Source: Verrucomicrobiia bacterium
Lineage (GTDB): Bacteria; Verrucomicrobiota; Verrucomicrobiia; Opitutales; Opitutaceae
DNA: 54,975 nt
Reading direction: 5' to 3'
NCBI GenBank assembly: GCA_011525695.1
Contig: WYBX01000030.1
Location: 1 to 54,975, forward strand
The notes beneath the pieces are model-generated. The model searched no databases, was not told where the DNA came from, and saw nothing but the letters and a program-made list of their open reading frames with translations. The position numbers and the translations under genes were made by a program. Shown in pieces: positions 44,552 through 52,830 of the stretch. Numbering within the stretch: the first letter of the stretch is position 1; each line of letters begins with the position of its first letter.

Positions 44552-45502
44552 ATGCCGAAAAAGGCCCTGTACACCGACGACGTCCTGCGTCTCGCCGCCA
44601 CCCTCTATCATGTCGACGGACTCGGGCAGACCGAAGTCGCCAAGCTGGTCCGCGTCTCGCAGACCAAGATTTCCCGGCTCCTCGCCATCGCCCAGGAACG
44701 CGGCATCGTCCGGATCTCGGTCGAGGCGTATCAGGCAAGGAATGACAGGCTGGAGCATCAGCTCTGCAGCCGCTTCGGGCTCGCCTCCGCCGCGGTGATC
44801 AAGGGGGCGCGCTCCGCCGGCGGCGAAGCCGCGCGCCAGACGGTCGGCCATTTCGGCGCCCCCTACGTTGCGTCGCTCATCCCGGCCGCGGGGATCATCG
44901 CGATCGGCGGCGGCCGCAGCGTGGCCGAGGTGGTGGGCCGCTTTCGAAGGACCAGCGCGCACCGGCTGACGGTGGTCCAGGCCATGGGCAGCATCGATTC
45001 CAGCATCTCCCCGGTGGACGCTCTCGAACTCGGCCGGGCAATGGTGAAACTCTGGGGCGGGGAGTTCCTCACCTTGAGCACGCCGGCCTTTGCCGCGGAC
45101 AAGAAGACCCGGGACTTCTTTCTCGCCTCGAGCCAGATTCGCTTTGTCTGGCAGCGTCTGAAGAAGGCCGATGCCGCGCTGGTCGGCGTCGGCGCCCTGG
45201 ACAACTCGGTCTACGTCGAGCGGGACGTGCTCAGCGCCGGCGACATCGCCCAGCTCAAGGCCTGCGGCGCGGTCGGCGAGATTTGCGGCCGTTTCCTGGA
45301 CGCGAAAGGTCGCGAATGCGCTTCCCGCTGGCGCGATCGCACGATCAGCATCGAGTTCGATCACCTCCGGAGGATCCCGCAGGTGATCGGCGTGGCCGCC
45401 GGTGCCGACCGCGCCCCGGCGGTGGCTGCTGCGCTCCGTGGCGGCTTGCTCAAGTCGCTCCTGATCGACGAGAGCGGGGCCGCGGCACTGATGGCCATGT
45501 AG
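44552..45502 (+). CDS. SorC/DeoR-type sugar-binding transcriptional regulator
   Basis: A 316-residue regulator. The N-terminal helix-turn-helix is GLGQTEVAKLVRVSQTKISR then LLAIAQERGIVRISVEA. The rest is the SorC ligand domain, with IIAIGGGRSVAEVV, a phosphosugar-binding loop, and the final GVAAGADRAPAVAAALRGGLLKSLLIDE segment. Members bind phosphorylated sugars or polyols, so glycerol-3-phosphate or its relatives are plausible effectors here; that is inference. GlpR of the DeoR family is the usual glycerol regulator, so a SorC protein is unusual. The start at 44552 begins at the conserved DDVLRLAATLYHVDG region; ATG 44468 would cross the operator. Confidence 0.9.
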   Translation: MPKKALYTDDVLRLAATLYHVDGLGQTEVAKLVRVSQTKISRLLAIAQERGIVRISVEAYQARNDRLEHQLCSRFGLASAAVIKGARSAGGEAARQTVGHFGAPYVASLIPAAGIIAIGGGRSVAEVVGRFRRTSAHRLTVVQAMGSIDSSISPVDALELGRAMVKLWGGEFLTLSTPAFAADKKTRDFFLASSQIRFVWQRLKKADAALVGVGALDNSVYVERDVLSAGDIAQLKACGAVGEICGRFLDAKGRECASRWRDRTISIEFDHLRRIPQVIGVAAGADRAPAVAAALRGGLLKSLLIDESGAAALMAM

Positions 45503-45649
45503 AGTCGGGTTGCGATCCCGATTCCCAGCGGGCACCCGCCTGCGAACACCACCCGCCGCCCTCGCCAGAATCAGGGGCGGGTGCGAAATTCAACCCTCGC
45601 GCGATGCGATTGATTCCTCACGCTCCCTGCTCATTTCATCGTCCCTGCC

Positions 45650-46564
45650 ATGCGAACCCGCCGTTCCCTCCTCCTCGCCCTCGTGCTGCCGGCCTTGCTG
45701 CTGGCACAAGACAATCCCGCACCGGCCGGCGCCGGTGACGCTCCGCCCCAGACCCGCGAGGAGGCGCTGCAGCGCGCTGGGGTGAACCTCGTCGCGGGGC
45801 CGCAAAAGGTCCCGCTGGGCAAGGCGGCCGAACTCGAACTGCCCGCCGGCTACAGCTTCGTCGGACCCGAGTCGCTCGACCGCTTCTACGAACTCACCCA
45901 GAACGTCCGCTCCGGCAATGAAGTCGGCGTCCTCCTGGCGCCCCAGTACATGCTCTTCTTCGACTACGACGAGGTCGGCTACGTGAGGGACGAGGACAAG
46001 GACAAGCTCGACGCCGCCAAGCTGATGCAGACGATGTCAGAGGGCCAGACGGCGGCCAACGAGGACCGGAAGCGGCGTGGATGGGACGAACTGAAGCTTC
46101 ATGGCTGGGCGACGGCGCCGCACTACGACGAAAAGACCAACAATCTCAAATGGGCGATCAACCTTTCGACGTCGGCCGATGGCCACCGGGAGATCTTCAT
46201 CAATGAAAGCATCCGGCTGCTGGGCCGATCCGGAGTGATGAATGTCACGCTGGCGGCGAGCACCCAGGCGTTCAAGGCCGCCGAGGCCGAGGCGGATACC
46301 CTCCTCGCGCGGAATTTCAATTACGTCTCCGGCGAGAAGTATTCGGAATTCAAGGCCGGCGACAAGGTCGCCGCCTACGGGCTGTCCGCGCTGGTCCTTG
46401 GCGGAGCGGGAGTGATGGCGGCCAAGGCCGGGCTCCTCGGGAAGCTGGGCGTGCTGCTCGGGAAGTTCTGGAAGGGAATCGCCGCGGTACTCATCGCAGT
46501 GGCAGCCGGTTTTCGGAAGTTCTTCAACCGGCTGACCGGCGCACGGCCGGATGGTCGCGAATGA
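45650..46564 (+). CDS. DUF2167 family membrane protein
   Basis: A 304-residue protein with a signal peptide (SLLLALVLPALLLAQ) and the DUF2167 pattern: PLGKAAELELPAGYSFV, the large soluble domain with MLFFDYDEVGYVRDEDKDKLD, GWATAPHYDEKTNNLKWAI, and the final hydrophobic region (VAAYGLSALVLGGAGVMAAKAG and GIAAVLIAVAAGF). It probably sits in the cytoplasmic membrane with its main domain in the periplasm. The molecular function of this family is not known to me. It stands alone on the plus strand, 147 bases after the SorC gene; I see nothing in that gap. Confidence 0.85.
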   Translation: MRTRRSLLLALVLPALLLAQDNPAPAGAGDAPPQTREEALQRAGVNLVAGPQKVPLGKAAELELPAGYSFVGPESLDRFYELTQNVRSGNEVGVLLAPQYMLFFDYDEVGYVRDEDKDKLDAAKLMQTMSEGQTAANEDRKRRGWDELKLHGWATAPHYDEKTNNLKWAINLSTSADGHREIFINESIRLLGRSGVMNVTLAASTQAFKAAEAEADTLLARNFNYVSGEKYSEFKAGDKVAAYGLSALVLGGAGVMAAKAGLLGKLGVLLGKFWKGIAAVLIAVAAGFRKFFNRLTGARPDGRE

Positions 46565-46625
46565 TCGCCGCCCGTCCTGTCCACCGGGTCAGCTCTCGCC
46601 GCCCGCGGGCCGGGCGGCACTGGAT

Positions 46626-46719
46626 CCCGGGTGTCAGCCCCGCGGGCCCGGCGCGGGGGGGGGGGGGTGGGGGCGGGGGGGCAGTGTCCCCGGGGTGTCC
46701 GCCCCGCGGGCCCGGCGCG
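46626..46719. repeat. GC-rich direct repeat flanking a poly-G tract
   Basis: CCCGGGTGTCAGCCCCGCGG and CCCGGCGCG at 46626-46655 recur with small changes at 46688-46719. Between them is a run of 13 G (46655-46667), then T, five G, C, seven G. The tract can form G-quadruplexes, and the length may be unreliable in assembly. It lies between the DUF2167 gene and the next gene. Confidence 0.65.
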
Positions 46720-46801
46720 TGCTATTCGATGGCCCAGCGGCCAAATCTAATCGCACGGGTTCACGTCCGCGCGGGGCCTGCGCCCGATCCCGTGTTGAGC
46801 A

Positions 46802-48022
46802 ATGTCAGAATGGATTTCAGTCATCGCCGTCTATTGGACGCTCTGGGCGATTGACGGGCTGAAACTGGCGCCCCGCCGTACCTTCGCGCTGATCCGTGGC
46901 CCCCGCAGGTTCTTTGCCCGGCTCCATTACCGCCGCTGGCTTCCGCCCAGCTTCAGCCCCTTCGGCTGGCGTATCATAACCAGCGATATCCCGCTGTCGC
47001 TCTCACCCGAAGGCGTGACCAACCTGATGAGCGGCAGCGCGGGCCGCCCCGCCGAGCGGCCCGTGAGCGTCCGTGCCTGGCGCTGGGAGGAGCTCGAGCA
47101 AGTGGGGGTCGCGAAAGGATGGCTGTACCTCAACGGGCAGCGGTTCTGTCCGGATACCGGCCACCTGCGCGCGCCGGACCTGCTGGCTCTCGCCCGGCTG
47201 CCGCCGGATCACCGTGCCGCGCGGATCCGGCGGCTGGTGCGATCCTGGTTCCGCCCCGGCCATCTGCAGCGCCGGGCGCGGGTCCTCGCCGGCCGCACGC
47301 GGGCGGCGGCGTTCCTAAACGCCGTGGCTCTTGCGGGCACGTGCCTCCTCTCCATCTACGTGGCGGGCAACGTCGCTGATTATCTCGGCGAGGCCAGGGC
47401 GGCGGCGATCGCGGGTGTCCTGCCGTGGACCCTGCTCGCTTTGCTGATCCTGCACTTTGCGGGCATCATGCTCGGCTGGCGGGCGTTGCGCCGCTTGCGA
47501 TCCGCCGATCCCTCGGACCGTCGCGGCGGTGCTCTCTTCAGCGCCCTGCTCCTGCCTCCGCAGGCCCTGAAAATCCGGCTCCTCGCCGCCGACGGATACT
47601 TTCCGGCGCAGCACCCCCTGGCTGCCGCGCTCGCGTTTGCCCGGCAATCCGACCGGCAGGAACTCGGTTTCAACGCGCTGGCCGATCTCAGGTGGCCATT
47701 GGCAAGCGCTGACACCCCGGCGGCAGCCGGAGCGATCACCGCGTGGTTTAGCGCTGAACTCGAACCGCAGATCCAGGCCACGCTGCACCTGATGGGGCTG
47801 ACGCCAGCCACGCTGCTCCAGGCGCCCGAGCCCGACGGGCCCACGAGTTGCCTGTATTGTCCGCGGTGCCGTGACCAGTTCACGGCCGGCCGGAGCCATT
47901 GTCCCCATGGCATCGCCCTGCAACCGACCCTGCCGAACTCTTCCCATCGCAACGATCGCGGGGGAGAAGCGGCATCCTGCCGCTTTCCGAGCAGCAAGCG
48001 GCGGGACGCCGCTTCCACGTGA
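46802..48022 (+). CDS. unrecognised membrane protein with C-terminal zinc ribbon
   Basis: A 406-residue protein with no family recognised. There is one hydrophobic segment near the N-terminus (WISVIAVYWTLWAI), and two in the middle (AFLNAVALAGTCLLSIYVAG and GVLPWTLLALLILHFAGIMLG). Near residue 345 lies a likely zinc ribbon with six Cys/His ligands: CLYCPRCRDQF then HCPHG. The last 20 residues are coded by the twin-hairpin repeat at 47967-48014 and are unlikely to be conserved. The central region WRALRRLRSADPSDR connects to a domain with PLAAALAFARQSDRQELGF. It may be an envelope protein working with the lipoproteins that follow; that is a guess from position. Confidence 0.6.
   Translation: MSEWISVIAVYWTLWAIDGLKLAPRRTFALIRGPRRFFARLHYRRWLPPSFSPFGWRIITSDIPLSLSPEGVTNLMSGSAGRPAERPVSVRAWRWEELEQVGVAKGWLYLNGQRFCPDTGHLRAPDLLALARLPPDHRAARIRRLVRSWFRPGHLQRRARVLAGRTRAAAFLNAVALAGTCLLSIYVAGNVADYLGEARAAAIAGVLPWTLLALLILHFAGIMLGWRALRRLRSADPSDRRGGALFSALLLPPQALKIRLLAADGYFPAQHPLAAALAFARQSDRQELGFNALADLRWPLASADTPAAAGAITAWFSAELEPQIQATLHLMGLTPATLLQAPEPDGPTSCLYCPRCRDQFTAGRSHCPHGIALQPTLPNSSHRNDRGGEAASCRFPSSKRRDAAST
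47967..48014. repeat. twin-hairpin repeat crossing the end of a gene
   Basis: AAGCGGCA-TCC-TGCCGCTT (47967-47985) and AAGCGGCG-GGA-CGCCGCTT (47996-48014) are two eight-pair hairpins ten bases apart. The arms share AAGCGGC/GCCGCTT. They overlap the last codons of the zinc-ribbon gene. The composite is a BIME-like element, which may protect the mRNA end. Confidence 0.75.
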
Positions 48023-48202
48023 CTACCACGCGACCAAAACCGGATGCTGATCCCAATCCGGGAGTCCGTTGCCAGGATGGCGAAACCTTGCAGTGGAACC
48101 CCTGTCGCACAGCCTCCCGGGCAGAGTCCACAAATCTGAATTTCACCTCCAGGTTCCTCGTCTGACGCTGCGCGAGCCGGAACTTCGCACCTCCACTTCT
48201 TC

Positions 48203-48835
48203 ATGAAAACCACCTCTCGGTCCCTTCTCGGCGGATTGGCAGCAGCCACGGCGGTGCTTGCCGGCTGTGCCACCGATGCCGGCGTGCGCGATCCCGCCGG
48301 GGTTCCGGTCACGGAAATGCGCCCCGACGAACGCGGCTTCGTCGCCGGCACCGGGATCGAGTCGCAGGACATGGTCGCGGTCACCGACCAGATGGCCCGG
48401 AGCATCCTCGCGATTCCCGAGATCCAACGCGCGACGACCCGGCCGTATGTCGTGCTCGAGCCGGTCGTCAACAACACCCGTTTCCCGATCAACAAGGACA
48501 TCTTCCTCACCCGGATTCGCACGCAGCTCAATGCCCGGGCGACCGGCCGGATCAGCTTCCTCGATCGCGACATGATGCGGACCCTGGAGCGCGAGCGCGC
48601 GCTGAAGCAATCCGGCCAGGTGACGGCGAGCGCCGATCCCAACGTGGTGGAGTTTCGCGGCGCCGACTACTTCCTCACCGGCAAGCTCGATGGCATGACC
48701 ACGCGCACGTCGGCGGGAACCAGCGACTACGTCCTCTACAGTTTCCGGCTCACAAATGCGCGGACGAGCGAAATTGTCTGGGAGGACTCTGCCGAGATCA
48801 AGAAGCAGGGCCTCGAGGACGCGGCGTATCGTTGA
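48203..48835 (+). CDS. LpoB-like lipoprotein (penicillin-binding protein activator family)
   Basis: A 210-residue outer-membrane lipoprotein with signal peptide and lipobox (LAAATAVLAGC). The soluble part has the LpoB-type pattern: DQMARSILAIPEIQ, YVVLEPVVNNTRFPINKDIF, TGRISFLDRDMM, and the strand ADYFLTGKLDGM. LpoB reaches from the outer membrane through the peptidoglycan to activate PBP1b. Here the long disordered linker of gammaproteobacterial LpoB is absent, so the function need not be identical. The gene is followed by a COG3014-like lipoprotein with a TTGA overlap and then by a YcfL-like lipoprotein, an arrangement that also recalls the ycfL-lpoB pair of enterobacteria. Confidence 0.82.
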   Translation: MKTTSRSLLGGLAAATAVLAGCATDAGVRDPAGVPVTEMRPDERGFVAGTGIESQDMVAVTDQMARSILAIPEIQRATTRPYVVLEPVVNNTRFPINKDIFLTRIRTQLNARATGRISFLDRDMMRTLERERALKQSGQVTASADPNVVEFRGADYFLTGKLDGMTTRTSAGTSDYVLYSFRLTNARTSEIVWEDSAEIKKQGLEDAAYR

Positions 48836-50037
48836 GCGCGCACTGCGAATTCCATCACCCCAAGGCCGGCCTGCTGCTGCTGGCTGGCCTTGCCTTCCTG
48901 CAGGGCTGCGGCTCGGCGCGACCGACACAACGGGAGTGGCCGACCGCCGCCGATCGAGCCGGGGCATACTTCGAACGTGATCGTGTCCTCCTGGATTACC
49001 GCGCCGGCGCCTTCGCACTCCGGCGCGGCGACTTCGCCGAGGCCAAGACCCGGTTCGATGATGCCATTGCCCGAATCGGCGGCATCATCACCAACGATGC
49101 GGACGCCGCCCGTGCCCGCAGCCTTTTCTCCCCGGAACGAACCAAGCCCTTCATCGGCGAGCCGTACGAGCGGGTAATGGCGTACTATTACCGCGGACTC
49201 CTGTACTGGCGGGATGGGGAGACTGACAATGCCCGCGCCTGCTTTCGGTCCGGACAGGTCATCGACAGCAATCCGGAGGATGGGATCTATCGGGCCGATT
49301 ACCTGATCCTGGATTACCTCGATGGTTTCGCTTCCGCCAAACTTCAGGCGGATGGGATGGACTCCCTGCACCGTGCGCGGGAGATCGCGGGCGACCGGTT
49401 TGAACTGCCGTCCTACAACCCTCAGGCAAATGTCCTGATTTTTGCCGAATATGGCTCGGGTCCGCGCAAGTACGCCGCCGGCCAGTATGGCGAGCAGTTG
49501 CATTTTCTGGCCGACGACTCGCCCGCGAAGTCCGCCCGGCTCGTGTTCGCCGACGGCCGCACGGTGGTCCCGCTGCCTCCGTACGACGATCTCGGATTCC
49601 AAGCCGCCACCCGCGGAGGCCGGGTCATGGACCATATCCTGGGCAACAAGGCGTATTTCAAGACCGGCGCCAGCATGGCAGGCGATATCGCCTTTGCCGG
49701 AGCCGCAATCGCCTCCGAACAGGCACGACGCCGGGAACGTCAGGGCAAGGACGAGCGGGATGCGGAACGTGCCGCCGTCGGGTTGGGCATTCTCGGGATG
49801 GCCGGAAAGATGGCCTCGGCTGCGACCCAGGCGGAAGCGGACACCCGCCAATGGGATAACCTCCCGCAGCGCCTGAGTTTTGCGGCACTCCAGCTTCAGC
49901 CGGGGATCCACCATGCCCGGCTGGAGTTCATCGGCGTTGAGGGGCAGGTGCTGGAGCAGCTCACGCAGCGCGTCACGTTTTCCGTTCTCGGCGAAGGCCG
50001 CGACACGGTTCTGTTTTTGAGCGAACTAAAACACTGA
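48832..50037 (+). CDS. TPR-containing lipoprotein, COG3014-like
   Basis: A 401-residue predicted lipoprotein (lipobox LAFLQGC, Cys26) that starts at a TTG overlapping the LpoB-like stop as TTGA. Helical repeats with TPR character are visible: LLDYRAGAFALRRGDFAEAKTRFDDAI and YYRGLLYWRDGETDNARACFRSGQ. The rest is beta-rich (RLVFADGRTVVPLPPYDDLGF) with an alanine-rich helical stretch near MAGDIAFAGAAIASEQ. It resembles the uncharacterised COG3014 lipoproteins encoded beside LpoB and YcfL homologues in proteobacteria. Location: outer-membrane inner leaflet or surface. A role as part of a cell-wall synthesis assembly is suggested by position only. Confidence 0.78.
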   Translation: MSAHCEFHHPKAGLLLLAGLAFLQGCGSARPTQREWPTAADRAGAYFERDRVLLDYRAGAFALRRGDFAEAKTRFDDAIARIGGIITNDADAARARSLFSPERTKPFIGEPYERVMAYYYRGLLYWRDGETDNARACFRSGQVIDSNPEDGIYRADYLILDYLDGFASAKLQADGMDSLHRAREIAGDRFELPSYNPQANVLIFAEYGSGPRKYAAGQYGEQLHFLADDSPAKSARLVFADGRTVVPLPPYDDLGFQAATRGGRVMDHILGNKAYFKTGASMAGDIAFAGAAIASEQARRRERQGKDERDAERAAVGLGILGMAGKMASAATQAEADTRQWDNLPQRLSFAALQLQPGIHHARLEFIGVEGQVLEQLTQRVTFSVLGEGRDTVLFLSELKH

Positions 50038-50075
50038 CGCCAAGTCTTACCGCGCATACCTTTTCGCAGCCGTCC

Positions 50076-50495
50076 ATGAACCCGTCGCCAGCCGTTCTCT
50101 TTCCTTGTCTAGTCGCGCTGGCATTTGCTGCCGGCTGTGCCACCGAACCCGGTCCCTTCCCACCGCTCGACACCACCAAGTTCACTCTCGAAAACACCGA
50201 TCGGTTCGTGCTCATGGACGCTCCCGCGCAGCACTCGGTGACCTGCACGGGATTGCAGGAACGGGTTCTGGCCGATGGACGACTTGAAGTCGTCGCCAAC
50301 GTGAAGAATCGCGAGAGCCGTCGGATCCAGGTTCAAATCAATTGTGTGTTCAAGGACGAGCAGGGTTTTTCCACCGGGGATGAGACTCCATGGCAGACAT
50401 TGATTCTGACCGAGAACGCCACCGAAGCGGTCCGGTTTACCGCCATGAACCCCGTGGCCAGAAAGTACACGGTGCGCGTCCGTCAGGCGCGATAA
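50076..50495 (+). CDS. YcfL-like lipoprotein (DUF1425)
   Basis: A 139-residue lipoprotein with lipobox ALAFAAGC. The mature part is a compact beta-sandwich with RLEVVANVKNRESRRIQVQINCVFKDEQGF and PWQTLILTENATEAVRFTAMNPVA, matching the YcfL family. These proteins are of unknown mechanism but are encoded beside LpoB in enterobacteria. It is 38 bases after the COG3014-like gene on the same strand, completing a three-gene lipoprotein cluster. Confidence 0.82.
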   Translation: MNPSPAVLFPCLVALAFAAGCATEPGPFPPLDTTKFTLENTDRFVLMDAPAQHSVTCTGLQERVLADGRLEVVANVKNRESRRIQVQINCVFKDEQGFSTGDETPWQTLILTENATEAVRFTAMNPVARKYTVRVRQAR

Positions 50496-50506
50496 ATCCC
50501 TTTCCC

Positions 50507-51448
50507 ATGGCCACGTCGCCCGACATCGCCCGCAGCATGATCCCGTCTTCCCGCACCGTTCCGGCCAGCGGGCGTCAGCGACGCCCGGCAATGGCACGGA
50601 TCGGATTCTGGAGGCGCTCTGCCGGGTTCGCCGGTGTGCTGGCCGGTGGTTTGGCGCCGACGATGGTGGCGCAGCCGACGGGAACACCGGTTCCCGATTC
50701 CCCGCCGGTCGCCCAAGCGCTGCCCCGCCCGGCCATCCCCGGACTGCAGACCACGCCGCAGCAGGCTTACGGTCCCTCGGGCGACACGCTCATCGCGCGA
50801 CAGGCAGTGGATGGTGTCCTCGAGAATTTTCGCCGGGTCTACACCAGTGACGGCGCGCCCCGAGTTGTGATTTATGTGAACCGGGCCTTGGTCGATGCGT
50901 TTCCAACGTTAGGGCACCCGGTTCCCAACAACCCATCCGCGACAACGGAAGCAGCAGCAGCGGCGGAGATCGGGAATGCCGTTCCACGGGACGGCACGCC
51001 ATCCCTCGCCCTGGCCGATCAGCGGGCCGTTCGCGAAGTGGAGCGGCTTTTCGGCCGTGTCTTTCGTCATGCCGGCGCACAACTCGCCGATCCCGGCGCG
51101 GCCGCACTCCTGCTTCCCGAAAAGCCCGGAACGCACCTGATCGGCGAACCGGCGGCACCGGACCGCGCCGCACTGGCCGCGATCGCCGACATCGCGATTG
51201 AAGTGCTGATCTCGAGCCGCAATCTCGTCGTTCCCGAAATCCAGGGCGACGTGACCTACGCGGTTCCAGACATCCAGGCGACTGCGATTCGGCTGAAGGA
51301 CTCGATCATTGTCGGGCAGGCGGCGGCCAGCGACCTCCTCGGCCGGGGTGTCCAGGCCGGCCGGATCATCCGCCAGTTCGATTCGGATGATATCACGGAA
51401 GCAACCGCCATCGCGCTGATGGAGGACATGCTGACGGGGAGCAAATAA
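50507..51448 (+). CDS. unrecognised secreted protein after the lipoprotein cluster
   Basis: A 313-residue protein with a likely signal sequence after about residue 28 (FWRRSAGFAGVLAGGLAPTM). A proline-rich stretch precedes an alpha/beta domain with PRVVIYVNRALVDAFP and AALAAIADIAIEVLISSRNLVVPE, then YAVPDIQATAIRLKDSIIVGQ. The domain alternates strands and helices like a CsgG- or LpoB-type fold, which is only a resemblance. The start at 50507 is chosen because the longer frame overlaps the YcfL-like gene by over 100 bases. Being 12 bases downstream of ycfL, it is probably cotranscribed. Confidence 0.65.
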   Translation: MATSPDIARSMIPSSRTVPASGRQRRPAMARIGFWRRSAGFAGVLAGGLAPTMVAQPTGTPVPDSPPVAQALPRPAIPGLQTTPQQAYGPSGDTLIARQAVDGVLENFRRVYTSDGAPRVVIYVNRALVDAFPTLGHPVPNNPSATTEAAAAAEIGNAVPRDGTPSLALADQRAVREVERLFGRVFRHAGAQLADPGAAALLLPEKPGTHLIGEPAAPDRAALAAIADIAIEVLISSRNLVVPEIQGDVTYAVPDIQATAIRLKDSIIVGQAAASDLLGRGVQAGRIIRQFDSDDITEATAIALMEDMLTGSK

Positions 51449-51462
51449 CGGCGCGCGAGCCG

Positions 51463-51888
51463 CTACTTTTCCGGTTCGGCGGGCTGCTCGGGCGGCGGCG
51501 GAAAGGTCGTGTTCCGGGTCGCCTCCGCCATTTCCCGCAATGCGCGATCGAGCGCTTCCGTGTCCGCACCACCGCTGCGCACCACCGGGGCGCCGATTGA
51601 AAAATCGATCGTGGCGCCGTCCTGGATCGGGATTTCAGGGACCAGCGGAACGACTTGGGGTCGGGAAACAGATTCCGGCAGCACAATCCGCGGCGCGGGA
51701 GCATCCGCTGGCAGGAAGGTTGGCGGCGGCAGCGGCGGCGGCGCAAACTGGCTGGTGGACGGTGCCGCAGGCACCGACGGCAACGCGTAGGAATCGGCTG
51801 AGGCCGGCGGGCCAAGCCGCCGGTTCACAAAATAGCCGAACAGGATCAGCGCGACGGCGACAACCAGCCAGATGAGGCGTTTGTTCAT
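51463..51888 (-). CDS. small membrane-anchored proline-rich protein, unrecognised
   Basis: A 141-residue protein with one N-terminal membrane segment (LIWLVVAVALILFGYFV) and a proline-rich extracytoplasmic region (QFAPPPLPPPTFLPA). A short acidic end follows: DTEALDRALREMAEATR and proline-rich tail. No family recognised. The start at 51888 is preferred over 51918 because the membrane helix follows directly. It is 33 bases downstream of the DMT permease on the same strand. Confidence 0.6.
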   Translation of the reverse strand: MNKRLIWLVVAVALILFGYFVNRRLGPPASADSYALPSVPAAPSTSQFAPPPLPPPTFLPADAPAPRIVLPESVSRPQVVPLVPEIPIQDGATIDFSIGAPVVRSGGADTEALDRALREMAEATRNTTFPPPPEQPAEPEK

Positions 51889-51921
51889 GCAGGGAATTCC
51901 AAGGACACTGTGTTTCACATC

Positions 51922-52830
51922 CTAGCCGAGTGCCAGCGCGATCACGCCGGCTGACATTGCCAGTGCCGCCCACAACCGGCGGCGGCCGCCCGTCTCCCGG
52001 AGATACCGAGCGCCGATGAAGGCCCCCATCACGATGCTGACCTCCCGCGCCGGCGCCACGTAGCTCACCGGCGTGAAGCTCATCGCCGTCAACACGAGCA
52101 CATAGGCCGCCGGCGACAGCAGCGCCACGCCCCAGACGTACCGCCGGTGTTCGCGCCAGTGCCGCACCACCTCCGGCCAGCGTCGCGCCGCGAAGGGCGT
52201 CAGCAATCCGAGCTGCGTAAACGAGGTGCCGGCATCGTAGATGATCGGCGCGATCGCGAGCCCATGCACGCCATGCCGATCCCACAGCGTGTAGGCCGCG
52301 ATGAAGACCCCGCAAAGCACGCCATTACTGACGGCACCCTGGATTCGCGCCGCATCCGCTACCGGAATTTCAACCCGGTTCCCCTTCCGTCCGCCCATCA
52401 TTCCCAAGATAGCCCCGCCGTCGGCCAGGATGAAGACGGCCCCCACGATCACGAGCCCTCCCGCGATGGCCAGCAGAGAAGGCCGTTCACCGAGAATCGC
52501 AATGGCCGCCAGGGTGGACAGGAGCGGGCCCGTTCCCCGCGCCAGCGGATACACCAGCGAGAAATCGCCCGAACGGTACGCCCGCTGCAGGAAGAGCGAG
52601 TAGCCCGTCTTCAACCCTCCGCTGCCGAAAATCCAGGCGGCGGCACCCCAGGAAAGCACCACCGGCTTCCAGCTGGCAAAGGCCGCCACCACCGGCACGT
52701 AGACGGTGCAAATCACGACGCCAACCAGCCACACGAACGGCAGACCGCCGCCGGCACGCTTGGCGCAATAATTCCAGGAGGCATGCAGCGCCGCCGCCAC
52801 CAGGACGAGGGCGAGCGCGAAGGCTGTCAT
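51922..52830 (-). CDS. DMT-superfamily (EamA-type) permease
   Basis: A 302-residue inner-membrane permease with about ten hydrophobic helices. It has the double EamA pattern: LHASWNYCAKRAGGG at the start of the first half, YPLARGTGPLLSTLAAIAILGERPS at its end, and SYVAPAREVSIVMGAFIGARYLRE in the second half. The conserved Pro and Gly positions of drug/metabolite transporters are visible. Substrate unknown. It is transcribed divergently from the MATE gene across 180 bases in which I see no further feature. Confidence 0.87.
   Translation of the reverse strand: MTAFALALVLVAAALHASWNYCAKRAGGGLPFVWLVGVVICTVYVPVVAAFASWKPVVLSWGAAAWIFGSGGLKTGYSLFLQRAYRSGDFSLVYPLARGTGPLLSTLAAIAILGERPSLLAIAGGLVIVGAVFILADGGAILGMMGGRKGNRVEIPVADAARIQGAVSNGVLCGVFIAAYTLWDRHGVHGLAIAPIIYDAGTSFTQLGLLTPFAARRWPEVVRHWREHRRYVWGVALLSPAAYVLVLTAMSFTPVSYVAPAREVSIVMGAFIGARYLRETGGRRRLWAALAMSAGVIALALG

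Noticed and set aside
41183..45535. A 1450-residue ORF containing the receptor
   Set aside because: The N-terminal extension is antisense to the SorC-family gene; the signal peptide fixes the start at 44425.
46655..46681. Poly-G tract as a phase-variation switch
   Set aside because: It is not within a reading frame or an evident promoter spacer, and the run may be an assembly error, so only the repeat is reported.
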